From contig SPIB01000004.1 in the NCBI GenBank assembly GCA_004535785.1, positions 124,001-188,000 on the forward strand: a stretch of DNA of 64,000 nt. Reading direction: 5' to 3'. This DNA is from Gammaproteobacteria bacterium LSUCC0112 (lineage in GTDB: Bacteria; Pseudomonadota; Gammaproteobacteria; Pseudomonadales; Pseudohongiellaceae). This document shows positions 27,299-37,278 of the stretch, piece by piece. Both the position numbers and the translations under genes were made by a program. Each line of letters starts with the position of its first letter. The first letter of the stretch is position 1. Under the pieces are notes generated by a model. The model ran no database searches and had not been told where the DNA came from. It saw only the letters and a list, made by a program, of their open reading frames with translations.

Positions 27299-28671
27299 CA
27301 GTGACGGTCCTCGTTTTTTATTTTTTCCACAATCTCGTCCATACCTGCACTTCTTGAACCCTTGACCAACGCTATGTGATTTGGCGAAAGCACTTGTAGC
27401 GCGTGGGCAATGAGGCTGCTTTTATCCTTGAAGTGCAATGCGCCATTACCAAAGGCAGTAGCTACTATGGCACTCGCCTTGCCAGTCACCCACAACTCAT
27501 TCACACCTTCAGCCTTTGCAAAATCACCAAGAAAGTGGTGAGCCTGATCGGACATTTCACCTAACTCTGCCATATCACCGGCAATCAAAACGCTGTGTAG
27601 GCCCTCGGATCGGGCCGCTTGCTGAAGCACCTCGATAGCGGCTCTGAATGAAGACGGGCTGGCATTGTATGAGTCATCAATCAAACGAGAACCGTGAATC
27701 CCCGCCATTCGATTGAGTCTGCCGTAAACCGCGTGCACAGATGCCAGCGCAGTTTTTGTATCCACCAATGATGCTCCGGCTTCGATGGCTAACGCGGCGG
27801 CAGCGGTTGCATTACTGATGTTGTGAAGGCCAGGCAGTGGCAGTTCACACTCAATAGCACCAATAGGTGTGTATAACTCGAAGCGGCTGCGTTCACTGCA
27901 GGTTTCGATAAGCCGAGCGCGGTAATCCGCAACAACTGCTCCGCTTCCGGAGAAGCTCAGACAACGGCGATTGCCTGCCCGTTGTTGCCAGACTGAAAAA
28001 TGCGGGTCATCCGCGTTGAGAATGACCGTATGCGTCGAGGGCGATGAATCAATAATTTCACCTTTGCCATTGACAACGCCTTGCAAGCCGCCAAAACCCT
28101 CAACATGCGTCTCCGCAGCGTTATTCAGCAGTACAATGTGAGGATCTGTGATGCGCGTCCCCCAAGCGATTTCGCCACGAGCGTTGGCACCCAGTTCAAT
28201 GACAACACGCTCATGAGATGCGTCAATCTCCAACAGCATTTTTGGTGCGCCAATGTTGTTATTCAAATTGCCTCGGGTAACGAGCGTACAAAATTTTCTG
28301 GCAAGAATTGCCCCAGTCAGCTCTTTGACGGTTGTCTTGCCCTGACTGCCAGTGATGCCAACCACCGTCGCTCTGCTTTTTGATCTGTTGAGATGGCCAA
28401 GCCATCCCAACGCCTGCACCGTATCACGCACCACCAGTTGCGGAATGTCGACTGTCTGCGCTTCACTGACAATTGCCCCACTGGCCTGATTGCGCGCAGC
28501 GACGTCAACAAACTTGTTGCCATCAAAATGTTCACCGGTGAGCGCAATAAACAAATCACCGGCGCCCGTTGTTCTGCTATCGGTGTTTACTCTGTCAAAT
28601 TCAACATCGGTGCCAATCAGCTTTGCTGGCATAAATGCAAATAACTGGCTCAGAGACAGATAACCAATCAT
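27298..28671 (-). CDS. murF: UDP-MurNAc-tripeptide--D-Ala-D-Ala ligase
   Basis: Adds the D-Ala-D-Ala dipeptide made by DdlB, completing the UDP-MurNAc-pentapeptide. It has 457 residues. The ATP loop [11 protein letters not shown] lies near 108, followed by the substrate region [17 protein letters not shown] and the Mur signature LNADDPHF, and ..[16 protein letters not shown] near 330. It overlaps murE by 4 bp (ATGA). The glutamine in the P-loop replaces the more usual asparagine but is seen in other MurF proteins. Confidence 0.96.
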   Translation of the reverse strand: MIGYLSLSQLFAFMPAKLIGTDVEFDRVNTDSRTTGAGDLFIALTGEHFDGNKFVDVAARNQASGAIVSEAQTVDIPQLVVRDTVQALGWLGHLNRSKSRATVVGITGSQGKTTVKELTGAILARKFCTLVTRGNLNNNIGAPKMLLEIDASHERVVIELGANARGEIAWGTRITDPHIVLLNNAAETHVEGFGGLQGVVNGKGEIIDSSPSTHTVILNADDPHFSVWQQRAGNRRCLSFSGSGAVVADYRARLIETCSERSRFELYTPIGAIECELPLPGLHNISNATAAAALAIEAGASLVDTKTALASVHAVYGRLNRMAGIHGSRLIDDSYNASPSSFRAAIEVLQQAARSEGLHSVLIAGDMAELGEMSDQAHHFLGDFAKAEGVNELWVTGKASAIVATAFGNGALHFKDKSSLIAHALQVLSPNHIALVKGSRSAGMDEIVEKIKNEDRH

Positions 28672-30221
28672 GGCTGCACCTCTCTTGCCGTTTCATTCGA
28701 CGACACCGGCAATCGATGACGCAATGCCAAACGAACCTGCGCCACATCGCTGAATACCATGCGTTGCCCACCGATGTCCTGATAGTTCTCATGGCCCTTT
28801 CCCGCAACAAGCACCACATCACCCACATCGGCGTCAGCAATCGCACGTCGAATGGCGGTGGCCCGGTCACGTTCAATCACAACCTTGTCTTTATTGCTAA
28901 AGCCAAACATGATCTGTCTGACAATATCGTCGGCATTTTCCAGTCGGGGGTTGTCGTCTGTAACGATAACTTTATCGGCAAGTGATTCAGCGACCTCGGC
29001 CATCAGCGGTCGCTTTCCCTGATCCCTGTTACCGCCGCAGCCAAATACGCACCAGACGTTACCGGTGGTGTGTTGACGAACAGCCTCAAGTGCACTTTTA
29101 AGACCATCTGGGGTATGCGCATAGTCAACAACGGCCGTCACACCTGACTCAAAACCAACAACCGCCATCCGCCCATTCACTGCTGTCAACTGAGAGGCTG
29201 CATTCAAGACGGCATCCAATTGAAATCCACCCGGTAACGTCATGACGGCACAGACTGCTGCCAGCAAATTGCTGACATTAAATGCACCGAGTAACTGACT
29301 GGTGATCAAGCCTTGTCCCCAGGGAGTCGTGAGCTGGGCGTCAAACCCGGTTGTCCGAAAGGTCAGCTGACTGACATGAACATTGGCGAGACGATTGTGA
29401 ATGCTGTAGGTGAAGCTTCGCGCACAGCGTGGCAATGCGTTCAACATCACCGCCGCATGACTGTCATCCATATTGACAATACCAATCTTCAGGCTTGAGC
29501 TTTCAAATAGCCGGCGCTTGGATTCAGCGTAAGCTGCCATCGTGCCGTGATAATCGAGATGGTCACGCGTCAGGTTGGTGAAAATAGCGGTGTGAAAATC
29601 TACTCCGTTTAGACGGTGTTGATGCAATCCTTGTGATGAGGCTTCCATGGCCACAAAGTTTGTGCGTTTATCAAGAAGTTCAGCCAATGCACGTTGCAAT
29701 GCCAGTGCATCAGGTGTTGTGAAACCTGTGTCCTTAAGATCAGGATAAACACCATAACCCAGCGTCCCGACCACCCCACACGGTTGAGCCAGCTTTTCAA
29801 GAATTTGGGCAATAAATTGTGTACAACTGGTTTTGCCGTTGGTGCCAGTGACACCGATCACTGACATGTGTTGGCTTGGGTGCTGAAAAAACCTCGCTGC
29901 AATATCGCCAAGTCTCGCACGCAGCCCTGATACAGCAATAATCGGAACGCCGCCAGACCAGCTGATCCCTTGCCATTTATCACCCTCGTCGGCCAATACT
30001 GCTGCAGCACCATTACTTACCGCGAGTTCGATATAGTCTCGAGCATCATGATTTTTTCCAAACAATGCGCAGAACAAATCCCCAGACTTCACTTTGCGGC
30101 TGTCTAACTGCAAACCGCTGACACACACCGACAAGGAAGTGAATTCCGGACCACCGTCGAATATCCACGGAATCAATGTTTGCAGCGGGATCGAGCATGT
30201 TGTCTGTGTGGCAGTATTCAT
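28668..30221 (-). CDS. murE: UDP-MurNAc-L-Ala-D-Glu--meso-diaminopimelate ligase
   Basis: Adds the third residue of the stem peptide. It has 517 residues from the ATG at 30221, five bases after the ftsI stop; a GTG at 30236 inside ftsI is the alternative. The ATP loop GVTGTNGKTSCTQF lies near 125. The specificity motif DNPRLE (in VTDDNPRLENADDI) matches the DNPR found in enzymes that select meso-diaminopimelate rather than lysine, so the wall should be of the diaminopimelate type. FTNLTRDHLDYHGTM is also typical. Confidence 0.97.
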   Translation of the reverse strand: MNTATQTTCSIPLQTLIPWIFDGGPEFTSLSVCVSGLQLDSRKVKSGDLFCALFGKNHDARDYIELAVSNGAAAVLADEGDKWQGISWSGGVPIIAVSGLRARLGDIAARFFQHPSQHMSVIGVTGTNGKTSCTQFIAQILEKLAQPCGVVGTLGYGVYPDLKDTGFTTPDALALQRALAELLDKRTNFVAMEASSQGLHQHRLNGVDFHTAIFTNLTRDHLDYHGTMAAYAESKRRLFESSSLKIGIVNMDDSHAAVMLNALPRCARSFTYSIHNRLANVHVSQLTFRTTGFDAQLTTPWGQGLITSQLLGAFNVSNLLAAVCAVMTLPGGFQLDAVLNAASQLTAVNGRMAVVGFESGVTAVVDYAHTPDGLKSALEAVRQHTTGNVWCVFGCGGNRDQGKRPLMAEVAESLADKVIVTDDNPRLENADDIVRQIMFGFSNKDKVVIERDRATAIRRAIADADVGDVVLVAGKGHENYQDIGGQRMVFSDVAQVRLALRHRLPVSSNETAREVQP

Positions 30222-30225
30222 CAGA

Positions 30226-31953
30226 TTATCTCGCACTCAGACGCATAATGTTTGATGAGTCAACGCGATCAGGCGTCACGTTGAGAATGCGCATTGCACC
30301 ACTTGCAATTCTTGCGAACACAGGTGCCGCAACCTGGCTACCATAGTGCTGGGCACCCTGCGGCTCGTTAATGACAATGATGACCACTATCCGCGGATCG
30401 TCAGCAGGAATGTATCCAGCAAACATGGAATTGTGCAGGTTGGCCTGATACCCATTTTCGCCCACTACACGCGCTGTACCGGTTTTCCCGGCCACACTGT
30501 AAAAGGGCACACTGGCCCCATCAAAGCCACCCAGCGCCGGATCAACAACAGCCTCAAGCATCTGCTGCACTTCAGAGACAACGCTTTGTTCAATAACACG
30601 TTCGGGGCTGATGGCTCCGGGCATGCTGTTGCCATTTTTCAGCATGGTGACTGGCAGACGAATACCATCGTTTGCAATCACACTGTAGGCCTGCGCCAAC
30701 TGCAACGTTGATGTCGACATGCCATAACCAAATGACAGGGTCGCGGTTTCAATGTCGTGCCACACCCGGTGATTTGGCATCACACCGCCACGCTCACCGG
30801 GAAAACCACTGGCGGAACTCTCACCAAATCCCACTCGCAGCAACACATCACGCAAACGTTCATGGCCTATGGCCAGTGCTATTTTTGCAGAAGCAATATT
30901 GCTGGATTTCACCAGCATTTCTTCAAGGGAGATCTCGCCATAGTTGTAGCCGCGATCAACCACGTAGTCGCGGCCGACACGCATACGTCCGGGGCGGGTA
31001 TCAATCAAGGTAGAACGATCGTAGAGCCCGGACTCCACACCTGCGATCGCAGTAAAGGTCTTGAGCGTGGATCCCGGTTCAAACAGGTCGGTAACCGCCC
31101 GATTTCTCAAGGCACCAAAGTCAGTAATGTTAGCTCTATTGTGCGGATTGAAAGACGGCTGGTTGACCATCGCCAATACTTCACCGGTTTTAACGTCGAG
31201 AACCACTGCGGAGGCTGAGCGCGCCTGTCGATAAATGTATTCCGCCTTCAACTCTTTGTAAGCAAGATTCTGAATACGGAAATCCAGGCTCAGTTCAAGC
31301 ACATTGCCGGGCTGCGCAGGCTGAATCGTATTGAGCTCACGGATAATACGGCCACGCTTGTCCTTGATTACCTGCTGTCGGCCGGGCACGCCTTTCAGCC
31401 ACTCGTCAAACGCCAGTTCCAGACCTTCCTGGCCGATATCATCAACGTTGCTGAATCCCAAGACATGCGCGGTCACCTCACCTTGAGGATAATATCGTTG
31501 ATACTCCTGACGTGCATACACGCCGGGAATATCCATTGCCAGCACATTGTCCACGTCAGCTGGCGGCATTCGTCGCCGTACGTATAAGAACTCGCGACCA
31601 GCACTGGCTTGAATTTGCGCCAGCAGACTATCAGGGTCGAGTTCCAACGCAAGCGCCAGCGTCCGAATTCCCGCCTCATTGGCAGCTAGCTCGCGAGGAT
31701 TGACCCACACCGACTTGACGGGTGTACTGATGGCCAAGGGCTCACCATTTCGATCCGTGATCATTCCTCTGTGTGCCACCAGTGGCTCGATACGCACCGT
31801 ACGCGCGTCACCTTGATTCTGCAGGAACTCGCCATCGACCAACTGCAGACTCAGCAGCTTCCAGATCAGCGCGACTACCGCCAGAGCCAGACAGAACCAG
31901 ACCAGTCCGAGTCGCCATTTGCCGGGAGTATGAAGTGTTTGCTCATCACTCAT
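30226..31953 (-). CDS. ftsI: Septal transpeptidase FtsI (penicillin-binding protein 3)
   Basis: Class B penicillin-binding protein that cross-links septal peptidoglycan with FtsW. It has 575 residues: a short cytoplasmic tail, one membrane anchor near 15-35 (GLVWFCLALAVVALIWKLL), a pedestal domain with HRGMITDRNGEPLA, and the transpeptidase domain. The active serine is Ser295 in the SxxK motif (EPGSTLKTF), SSN is in LVKSSNIASAK, and KTGTA begins at Lys490. No transpeptidase motif is altered. It overlaps ftsL by 8 bp. Confidence 0.97.
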   Translation of the reverse strand: MSDEQTLHTPGKWRLGLVWFCLALAVVALIWKLLSLQLVDGEFLQNQGDARTVRIEPLVAHRGMITDRNGEPLAISTPVKSVWVNPRELAANEAGIRTLALALELDPDSLLAQIQASAGREFLYVRRRMPPADVDNVLAMDIPGVYARQEYQRYYPQGEVTAHVLGFSNVDDIGQEGLELAFDEWLKGVPGRQQVIKDKRGRIIRELNTIQPAQPGNVLELSLDFRIQNLAYKELKAEYIYRQARSASAVVLDVKTGEVLAMVNQPSFNPHNRANITDFGALRNRAVTDLFEPGSTLKTFTAIAGVESGLYDRSTLIDTRPGRMRVGRDYVVDRGYNYGEISLEEMLVKSSNIASAKIALAIGHERLRDVLLRVGFGESSASGFPGERGGVMPNHRVWHDIETATLSFGYGMSTSTLQLAQAYSVIANDGIRLPVTMLKNGNSMPGAISPERVIEQSVVSEVQQMLEAVVDPALGGFDGASVPFYSVAGKTGTARVVGENGYQANLHNSMFAGYIPADDPRIVVIIVINEPQGAQHYGSQVAAPVFARIASGAMRILNVTPDRVDSSNIMRLSAR

Positions 31954-32311
31954 GACGCACCATGATTATTTTTGACCAATCCGGTAATTCCATATTCAGC
32001 TCTTCCATGGCGCGACGCTCTATGCGACCTTCCAGACCAAACGTGCTCTGTTCAATCAGCAACTGCCCCCAATGCACATCCAGTTCATTGGATTGGACCC
32101 GCAACTGTTGCAGTTCATGAAAAGTCATACGGTGGTGATAACTGGTGTACACAACGGCTAGCGCAGAGAGCATCACAGCAAACAACAATCCGGTTACCAG
32201 CAAGTTTTGTGGCGAAAAAAGGCTCAGCCACGCCAAGATCTTTGGCGGCGTTTCCGCTTGCGCTTCAGAGGCTTTTTTGCTGTGCCGTACGGGTTGCTGT
32301 TTTATAGTCAT
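31946..32311 (-). CDS. ftsL: Cell division protein FtsL
   Basis: A 121-residue bitopic protein of the FtsQLB complex. A basic cytoplasmic tail of about 30 residues (KQQPVRHSKKASEAQ) precedes one membrane span (about 33-57, NLLVTGLLFAVMLSALAVVYTSY) and a periplasmic coiled coil with HELQQLRVQSNELDVHWGQLLIEQSTF, the FtsL signature. Position between rsmH and ftsI confirms the call. Confidence 0.93.
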   Translation of the reverse strand: MTIKQQPVRHSKKASEAQAETPPKILAWLSLFSPQNLLVTGLLFAVMLSALAVVYTSYHHRMTFHELQQLRVQSNELDVHWGQLLIEQSTFGLEGRIERRAMEELNMELPDWSKIIMVRHE

Positions 32312-32371
32312 GACTTCTTGTCTGTTACTGTTTTTTTGATTCCTTGTCTTTAAAGCGCCAGCTGTTCCATG

Positions 32372-33307
32372 TCAGACTGGTTTTTCGGCCACCCTCATGA
32401 CCGCACTTCGTGATCGGGGATTTTGTGCAATTTCTTCATCGCTCGCTTTTATCGCTTTGCCAATTTTCACCAGCAAAGGCTTGATAGCCGAGGTCATGAC
32501 AGGCAGATCCCGCGGAAAGTCATCACCCTTACTTTGACGGTGGATAAACTGCTTCACAATCCGGTCTTCCAAAGAGTGAAAGCTGATCACAACCAGTCGC
32601 CCACCAGGGGCGAGCAGGCTGAGCGCTTTGGCAAGTAACTTCTCGAGCGACTCCAGTTCACGATTGATAAAAATACGAATCGCCTGAAATGCACGCGTGG
32701 CCGGATGTTTGTGTTTTTCCCAAGCAGGATTTGCAACCTTTACGATTTCTGCCAATTGCAGGGTACGCGTGATGGGTTGCAGTGCCCGCTCGCGCACGAT
32801 AGCTTTGGCAATGCGACGGGAGTATCTTTCCTCACCAAACTGATAGATAACGTTGGCAATTTCTTCTTCGGAAGCCGCTGCAATCCATTCAGCTGCACTG
32901 TGGCCACTCGCTGGATTCATGCGCATGTCGAGCGGACCATCGTGTGTAAAACTGAACCCACGATCGGCGTCATCAAGCTGCGGTGAGGAAACACCCAGAT
33001 CCAGCAAGATTCCGGCAACATTGCCTGAATAGCCCAGTTCAGCCACGCGAACATCGACGTCGGCGAACGAGCCCTGGAAAATCTCAAATCGGGAATCTTG
33101 TTGCATCAACTGTCGCCCTGCGTCAATCGCCTCGGGGTCATAGTCAGTTGCCAACAATTTGCCATCAGCGCTCAGGCTATCGAGTATCAATCGGGAGTGC
33201 CCGCCGCGCCCAAATGTACCGTCCACATAAAATCCGGCGCGATCGGTCACCAGCGCATCCACAGCGGGATGCAGCAATACGGTTTCATGTCCCTGACTGT
33301 TAGTCAT
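32372..33307 (-). CDS. rsmH: 16S rRNA m4C1402 methyltransferase RsmH
   Basis: SAM-dependent methyltransferase that adds the N4-methyl group at C1402 of 16S rRNA; RsmI, at 37639-38499 in this window, adds the 2'-O-methyl at the same nucleotide. It has 311 residues. [36 protein letters not shown] contains the SAM motif, and [20 protein letters not shown] and the C-terminal [16 protein letters not shown] are family signatures. It lies between mraZ (37-bp gap) and ftsL (60-bp gap). Confidence 0.97.
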   Translation of the reverse strand: MTNSQGHETVLLHPAVDALVTDRAGFYVDGTFGRGGHSRLILDSLSADGKLLATDYDPEAIDAGRQLMQQDSRFEIFQGSFADVDVRVAELGYSGNVAGILLDLGVSSPQLDDADRGFSFTHDGPLDMRMNPASGHSAAEWIAAASEEEIANVIYQFGEERYSRRIAKAIVRERALQPITRTLQLAEIVKVANPAWEKHKHPATRAFQAIRIFINRELESLEKLLAKALSLLAPGGRLVVISFHSLEDRIVKQFIHRQSKGDDFPRDLPVMTSAIKPLLVKIGKAIKASDEEIAQNPRSRSAVMRVAEKPV

Positions 33308-33344
33308 AATGTACCGCTCTGTTATAAACAGACGCCCCGATCGA

Positions 33345-33800
33345 TTACAGCGACAAACTCAATAATGCTGGTGGCAATTCGCTACCACCCGTCTCACCCG
33401 AGAACCAGCTATCCGCCTGGGCATCCCAGTTTTCCTTACTCCAGATTTCAAACTTTTTACCTTGCCCCACCAGTACCAGCTCTTTTTCCAGCTGCGCCCG
33501 GCTACGCAGAATTTGCGGCAGCAGGATCCGTCCGCTACCGTCCATTTCCAGATCGTGTGCATGTCCAATCATCATGCGCTGCACCATCCGGCTAGCCTCA
33601 TCAAAACTCGAAAGACTCTCCAGCTTTTGCTGAATGACTTCCCATCCATCAATTGGGTACAACAACAGGCAGCGCTTGCTGAAATCCACCGTGGCAACCA
33701 GATGTCCATTAAATTTCTCAGTCAGCAGCTCGCGATAGCGCGCCGGCATAGCCATGCGCCCCTTAACATCAAGCGTTACTTCACTGGATCCTCTGAACAC
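33345..33800 (-). CDS. mraZ: Transcriptional regulator MraZ
   Basis: Regulator of the AbrB/MraZ fold that binds repeats upstream of its own gene and represses the dcw cluster. I choose the GTG at 33800, giving 151 residues starting [24 protein letters not shown], the family's usual N-terminus, with GGAG 8 bp upstream; the GTG at 33809 adds three residues. Two SpoVT-AbrB-like repeats contain the paired DxKGR (residues 10-15) and [13 protein letters not shown] motifs. It is the first gene of the dcw run and is preceded by an array of MraZ-type sites at 33845-33889. Confidence 0.96.
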   Translation of the reverse strand: MFRGSSEVTLDVKGRMAMPARYRELLTEKFNGHLVATVDFSKRCLLLYPIDGWEVIQQKLESLSSFDEASRMVQRMMIGHAHDLEMDGSGRILLPQILRSRAQLEKELVLVGQGKKFEIWSKENWDAQADSWFSGETGGSELPPALLSLSL

Positions 33801-33844
33801 AATTCCCACTCCGGTATCACGCGGCTACGAAAGCACACTTGACA

Positions 33845-33889
33845 CCCATCGATCCCCACAAAATTCCATTTCGCCCCACTTATCACCAC
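33845..33889 (-). promoter_or_regulatory. MraZ operator: five repeats with 10-bp period
   Basis: On the minus strand the blocks GTGG, GTGGGG, ATGG, GTGGGG and ATGGG begin at 33889, 33879, 33869, 33859 and 33849, exactly 10 bp apart; another GTGG begins at 33897, 8 bp away. MraZ of E. coli is known to bind TGGGN repeats separated by 5 bp, the same period. The array begins within a few bases of the predicted start point of the mraZ promoter, so binding would block RNA polymerase. Confidence 0.75.
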
Positions 33890-33897
33890 ATTTCCAC

Positions 33898-33926
33898 ACT
33901 ATAGGCATCGCAAAAGCGCTATGCAA
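33898..33926 (-). promoter_or_regulatory. Sigma-70 promoter of mraZ and the dcw cluster
   Basis: TTGCAT (33926-33921) and TATAGT (33903-33898) on the minus strand are separated by exactly 17 bp. The start point would lie near 33891, immediately before the MraZ repeats. This is one of the best promoter matches in the window and is in the expected place for the main dcw promoter. Confidence 0.65.
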
Positions 33927-34107
33927 GCGATATTTGTAGTTTTTGAGGCGCAGGAAAGCGCCTGAAATTTCAGGGAAAAATTGGTTTTTGGGGGCTAAAA
34001 ACAGAATGACTACAACAATGAAAAAAGAATCAACAAGCTGGAGAGACAAGTTAAAGTATTTTATTAAATGCAGCGATCCGGAGAGGAAATTTAACGAAGG
34101 AATAAGT
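33927..34107. other. Spacer between rnpB and the mraZ promoter
   Basis: No gene is seen. It contains two small dyads: AGGCGC-aggaaa-GCGCCT at about 33948-33965, and the perfect palindrome CTGAAATTTCAG at 33962-33973. Neither is followed by a T-run on the minus strand, so neither is a clear terminator for rnpB, whose end-of-transcription signal I cannot identify. Confidence 0.4.
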
Positions 34108-34493
<386 letters not shown>

Positions 34494-34499
34494 GCAAGC

Positions 34500-34528
34500 A
34501 GGTTAAGTGAGCATCCGGCTTAATTCAA
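34500..34528 (-). promoter_or_regulatory. Sigma-70 promoter of rnpB
   Basis: On the minus strand TTGAAT (34528-34523) and TAACCT (34505-34500) are 17 bp apart, and six bases separate the -10 from the first base of the P1 helix at 34493. This spacing makes 34493 a credible transcription start. Confidence 0.55.
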
Positions 34529-34582
34529 GCGTTTTATTTTTTGTGGCTTGGTCTGCACTCCGGCACATGGCACACTGGTCTC

Positions 34583-36901
34583 ATGAAAAAAGCATCCACC
34601 AATCAGCACAAACGTTACGGCTGGGCCGTGTCATTGTCCCTGATTGTTACCTTTGGATTGGGCGCACTATGGGCTTATGAGCAAAGGCATACACTGGCAA
34701 TCGACATTGCCAATGAACTGTTGAGTGACTACCAGATTGATGTCACCCATATTGATGGCCTGAGCATGGGTCTGCACTTGATCACCGTAGATACAATCGA
34801 ATTTCGGGCGCGACAATCGCCTGACATTCAAACGATCCAGAATCTGGAACTGCAGTTTGACGCGTTTGACCTTATCAGCGGCAACATTAAGTCACTCACT
34901 GCGGATCAGGTAAACTTTTCTGTATCCTGGCCAGGCGGCGACGGCGACATCAGGTCTGAGATCAATACCATCAACATCGCCTGTCAGAGTGCGCAACACT
35001 GTTCAGGATCAGCGCAACTACTGATGGATATCAGCGCGTTCGATGCCGTCGACACACCTTTCCGGTCAAGCCCTGCGCGGGTTTCAAGCGCCGTAGACTT
35101 CCGTTACGCGGAGGGCCGATTGAGTTTGTCATTGCCTGCCGGCTTGCAAACATCGCTGGATAATATCAGTTGCGGTGATTTTCAGTTTGAACAAATCGAG
35201 CTGCTCACCCGTCAACACTGGCAACTGGAAGTCTATTTCACTTCGCAATCGTTTTCTCTGAGTGCAGACTCAACCAATGTGTCGTTCAACATCAGCGGTG
35301 CTGCCAACGCCCAAACAAGCATCAGCAACATCAGCGTGTTGTGCAGCGCGCTGGACTCATGTGACATCCAGTCCCATGTCGATATAACGTTAGATTCCTT
35401 TCAATTGCAGAATCCTGAATTGACGTTGACCGGACTGGGTGTTGTCAGCGATGTCACATTGCAGTACCGGGGGTCTACGCTTGCAGTCATACTGCCTGCT
35501 GATCTGAAAGTCTTTTTGGAGGCCGGCAGTTATTCCGATTATCGGGTTGAACAACTGGACATCGTGTCACAAGAGGCATGGCAGTTATCAGTCGATCTGG
35601 GGGCGCGCAATGCATCCGTTGCCACAAAATCGACCATGATCAAGTTACCGGTGCTTCGCACCCGCGCAGATACTGACACACCTAGTCTCAGCGGCATGAC
35701 CATACATGTGCAAGCGCTCACTGCGTTCATGGATTTTCCGGCAAACCAAACCCTGCCCTGGCTCCAACAATTATCGGCGTCAGCCAAGCTTGAAGCCTCG
35801 CAGATATACACAACATTGGCGCCTTATAATTTCTGGCCTTACCAATGGTCCACACAACTGCAATGGTCGAACGCAGACCAGTTGCAAATTAAACTTGACG
35901 CAAAACACGCCGGGCAATCATTGTTGTCCATCAACCTTGATCACAGCGTCAGCGCACTACGTGGAGCCGCCTCGTTCAAACTGGAGGCGCTGAGTTTCTC
36001 CCCCGACGGTGCACATTTGAGCAGTTATCTGTCACCGTTACCTGTTGATGCAGATTTGCTGGAAGGTACGATCTCGCTGGAAGGTAATGTTGGCTGGCAC
36101 GCAGACCCCGACGCGATGATCTGGCAACCTGAAGGTCAATTACAAGTCGACTTGCAAGCACTGGCAGGGTTTGTGGATGAGATCGTGTTTTCCGGACTGA
36201 GTGCGAGCAGTCGTTGGACGCTGCGTACGGACGGGACTCTTGCATCACAATCAGCTTTTCCACTCAGCATTCGTGAAATTGATCCCGGCATCCCGCTGTT
36301 TAATGTGCAGAGTCTGGTATCTGTGGATACTGCCAGCGGTTTGATTCATCTGCAAACGCCCAATGCAGACGTCTTTGGAGGAACAGTCAGTGCAGACAGA
36401 ATCGACATTTTTCTGCCCCGGGAAAACCGTACTGACGAATTGGGAGAGACGTTTGAGATTGCTATCAATGCCATTGATATTGCGCAGGTAGTCAGCCTGA
36501 GTGCGTATGAGCAAGTCAGCGCCACCGGCATTATCAGCGGCGTTTTACCTGTAAGATTCAAGGGACTCAAGCCTGTTATCGAAGCTGGACAACTCAGCGC
36601 GTCTCAACAAGGCGGGTCCATTCGTTACGATCAGGGTGGCACAGGCTCAGGGAATCAGAATCTCGACCTGGTTTATCAGGCGCTGGAGCATTATCAATAC
36701 GACACGCTCAGCGCGGGTGTGGACTTTGATGAAGAGGGTGAGCTAACACTGGCACTGCAGATGCAAGGGCAAAGCCCGAATGTGGGACAAGGGCAACGCA
36801 TCAACCTGAACCTGAACATTACCGACAACATTCCAGCATTGCTGCAAAGCCTGCAAGCCGCAGATAATATGGCCGAGCGTTTGCAGGACATGCTGGAGTA
36901 A
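34583..36901 (+). CDS. ydbH: YdbH-family AsmA-like intermembrane lipid transport protein
   Basis: A 772-residue protein with a basic N-terminus, one membrane anchor (about 13-33) and a long repetitive beta-rich periplasmic part, the layout of AsmA-like bridge proteins that carry phospholipids between the membranes. The start is the ATG at 34583 (MKKASTNQHKRYGW); the frame is open to a TTG at 34541. The C-terminal region (TGIISGVLPVRFKGLKPVIEAGQLSASQQGGSIRY and NLVYQALEHYQYDTLSAGVDFDEEGELTLALQMQGQSP, in pieces) is characteristic of YdbH. ynbE- and ydbL-type genes follow directly, as in E. coli ydbH-ynbE-ydbL. YdbH is partly redundant with TamB and YhdP in E. coli. Confidence 0.85.
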   Translation: MKKASTNQHKRYGWAVSLSLIVTFGLGALWAYEQRHTLAIDIANELLSDYQIDVTHIDGLSMGLHLITVDTIEFRARQSPDIQTIQNLELQFDAFDLISGNIKSLTADQVNFSVSWPGGDGDIRSEINTINIACQSAQHCSGSAQLLMDISAFDAVDTPFRSSPARVSSAVDFRYAEGRLSLSLPAGLQTSLDNISCGDFQFEQIELLTRQHWQLEVYFTSQSFSLSADSTNVSFNISGAANAQTSISNISVLCSALDSCDIQSHVDITLDSFQLQNPELTLTGLGVVSDVTLQYRGSTLAVILPADLKVFLEAGSYSDYRVEQLDIVSQEAWQLSVDLGARNASVATKSTMIKLPVLRTRADTDTPSLSGMTIHVQALTAFMDFPANQTLPWLQQLSASAKLEASQIYTTLAPYNFWPYQWSTQLQWSNADQLQIKLDAKHAGQSLLSINLDHSVSALRGAASFKLEALSFSPDGAHLSSYLSPLPVDADLLEGTISLEGNVGWHADPDAMIWQPEGQLQVDLQALAGFVDEIVFSGLSASSRWTLRTDGTLASQSAFPLSIREIDPGIPLFNVQSLVSVDTASGLIHLQTPNADVFGGTVSADRIDIFLPRENRTDELGETFEIAINAIDIAQVVSLSAYEQVSATGIISGVLPVRFKGLKPVIEAGQLSASQQGGSIRYDQGGTGSGNQNLDLVYQALEHYQYDTLSAGVDFDEEGELTLALQMQGQSPNVGQGQRINLNLNITDNIPALLQSLQAADNMAERLQDMLE

Positions 36902-36992
36902 ATGCGCCTGACACATACAATCAACGACATTCAGCTGCAATTCAGAATGGCGTGTTACAGTAATAGCAGACCACACAGAGGAAGTACTCAAC

Positions 36993-37232
36993 ATGCTGGC
37001 AGTAAAACGATCGGATGACCAGCCAGTGTCCGGCGCCCTTGGAAAATTGGGCTGCATACTGACACTAGGCGTTCTTTTTACTTTTACGGCGGCTTGCACT
37101 CCAACGGTTCAAGTGGCGATGCCAAGCGAGCCGATTACCATCAACCTCAATGTGCGTATTCAGCATGAAATACGAGTGCGGGTCGAGCGTGAACTGGATG
37201 ATATTTTTAGCGAGGACAGCGGACTTTTCTGA
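36993..37232 (+). CDS. ynbE: YnbE-family outer-membrane lipoprotein
   Basis: A 79-residue lipoprotein. The lipobox FTAAC places the lipidated cysteine at 35, after a hydrophobic stretch (about 20-33); the leader is longer than usual, so an internal start is possible, but GAGGA lies before the ATG at 36993. The mature part CTPTVQVAMPSEPITINLNV then RIQHEIRVRVERELDD, ending SGLF, closely matches YnbE, whose C-terminal end in E. coli is SDLF. In E. coli YnbE is proposed to extend YdbH across the periplasm at the outer membrane. Confidence 0.85.
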   Translation: MLAVKRSDDQPVSGALGKLGCILTLGVLFTFTAACTPTVQVAMPSEPITINLNVRIQHEIRVRVERELDDIFSEDSGLF

Positions 37233-37278
37233 GGCCAACCAGCCGCGGATCAATCCCTGACGCATAAGGAAAAACATA

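Noticed and set aside
33962-33973. Palindrome CTGAAATTTCAG as a terminator or operator
   Set aside because: It is short and A/T-rich in the centre, has no following T-run, and is not repeated in the window.
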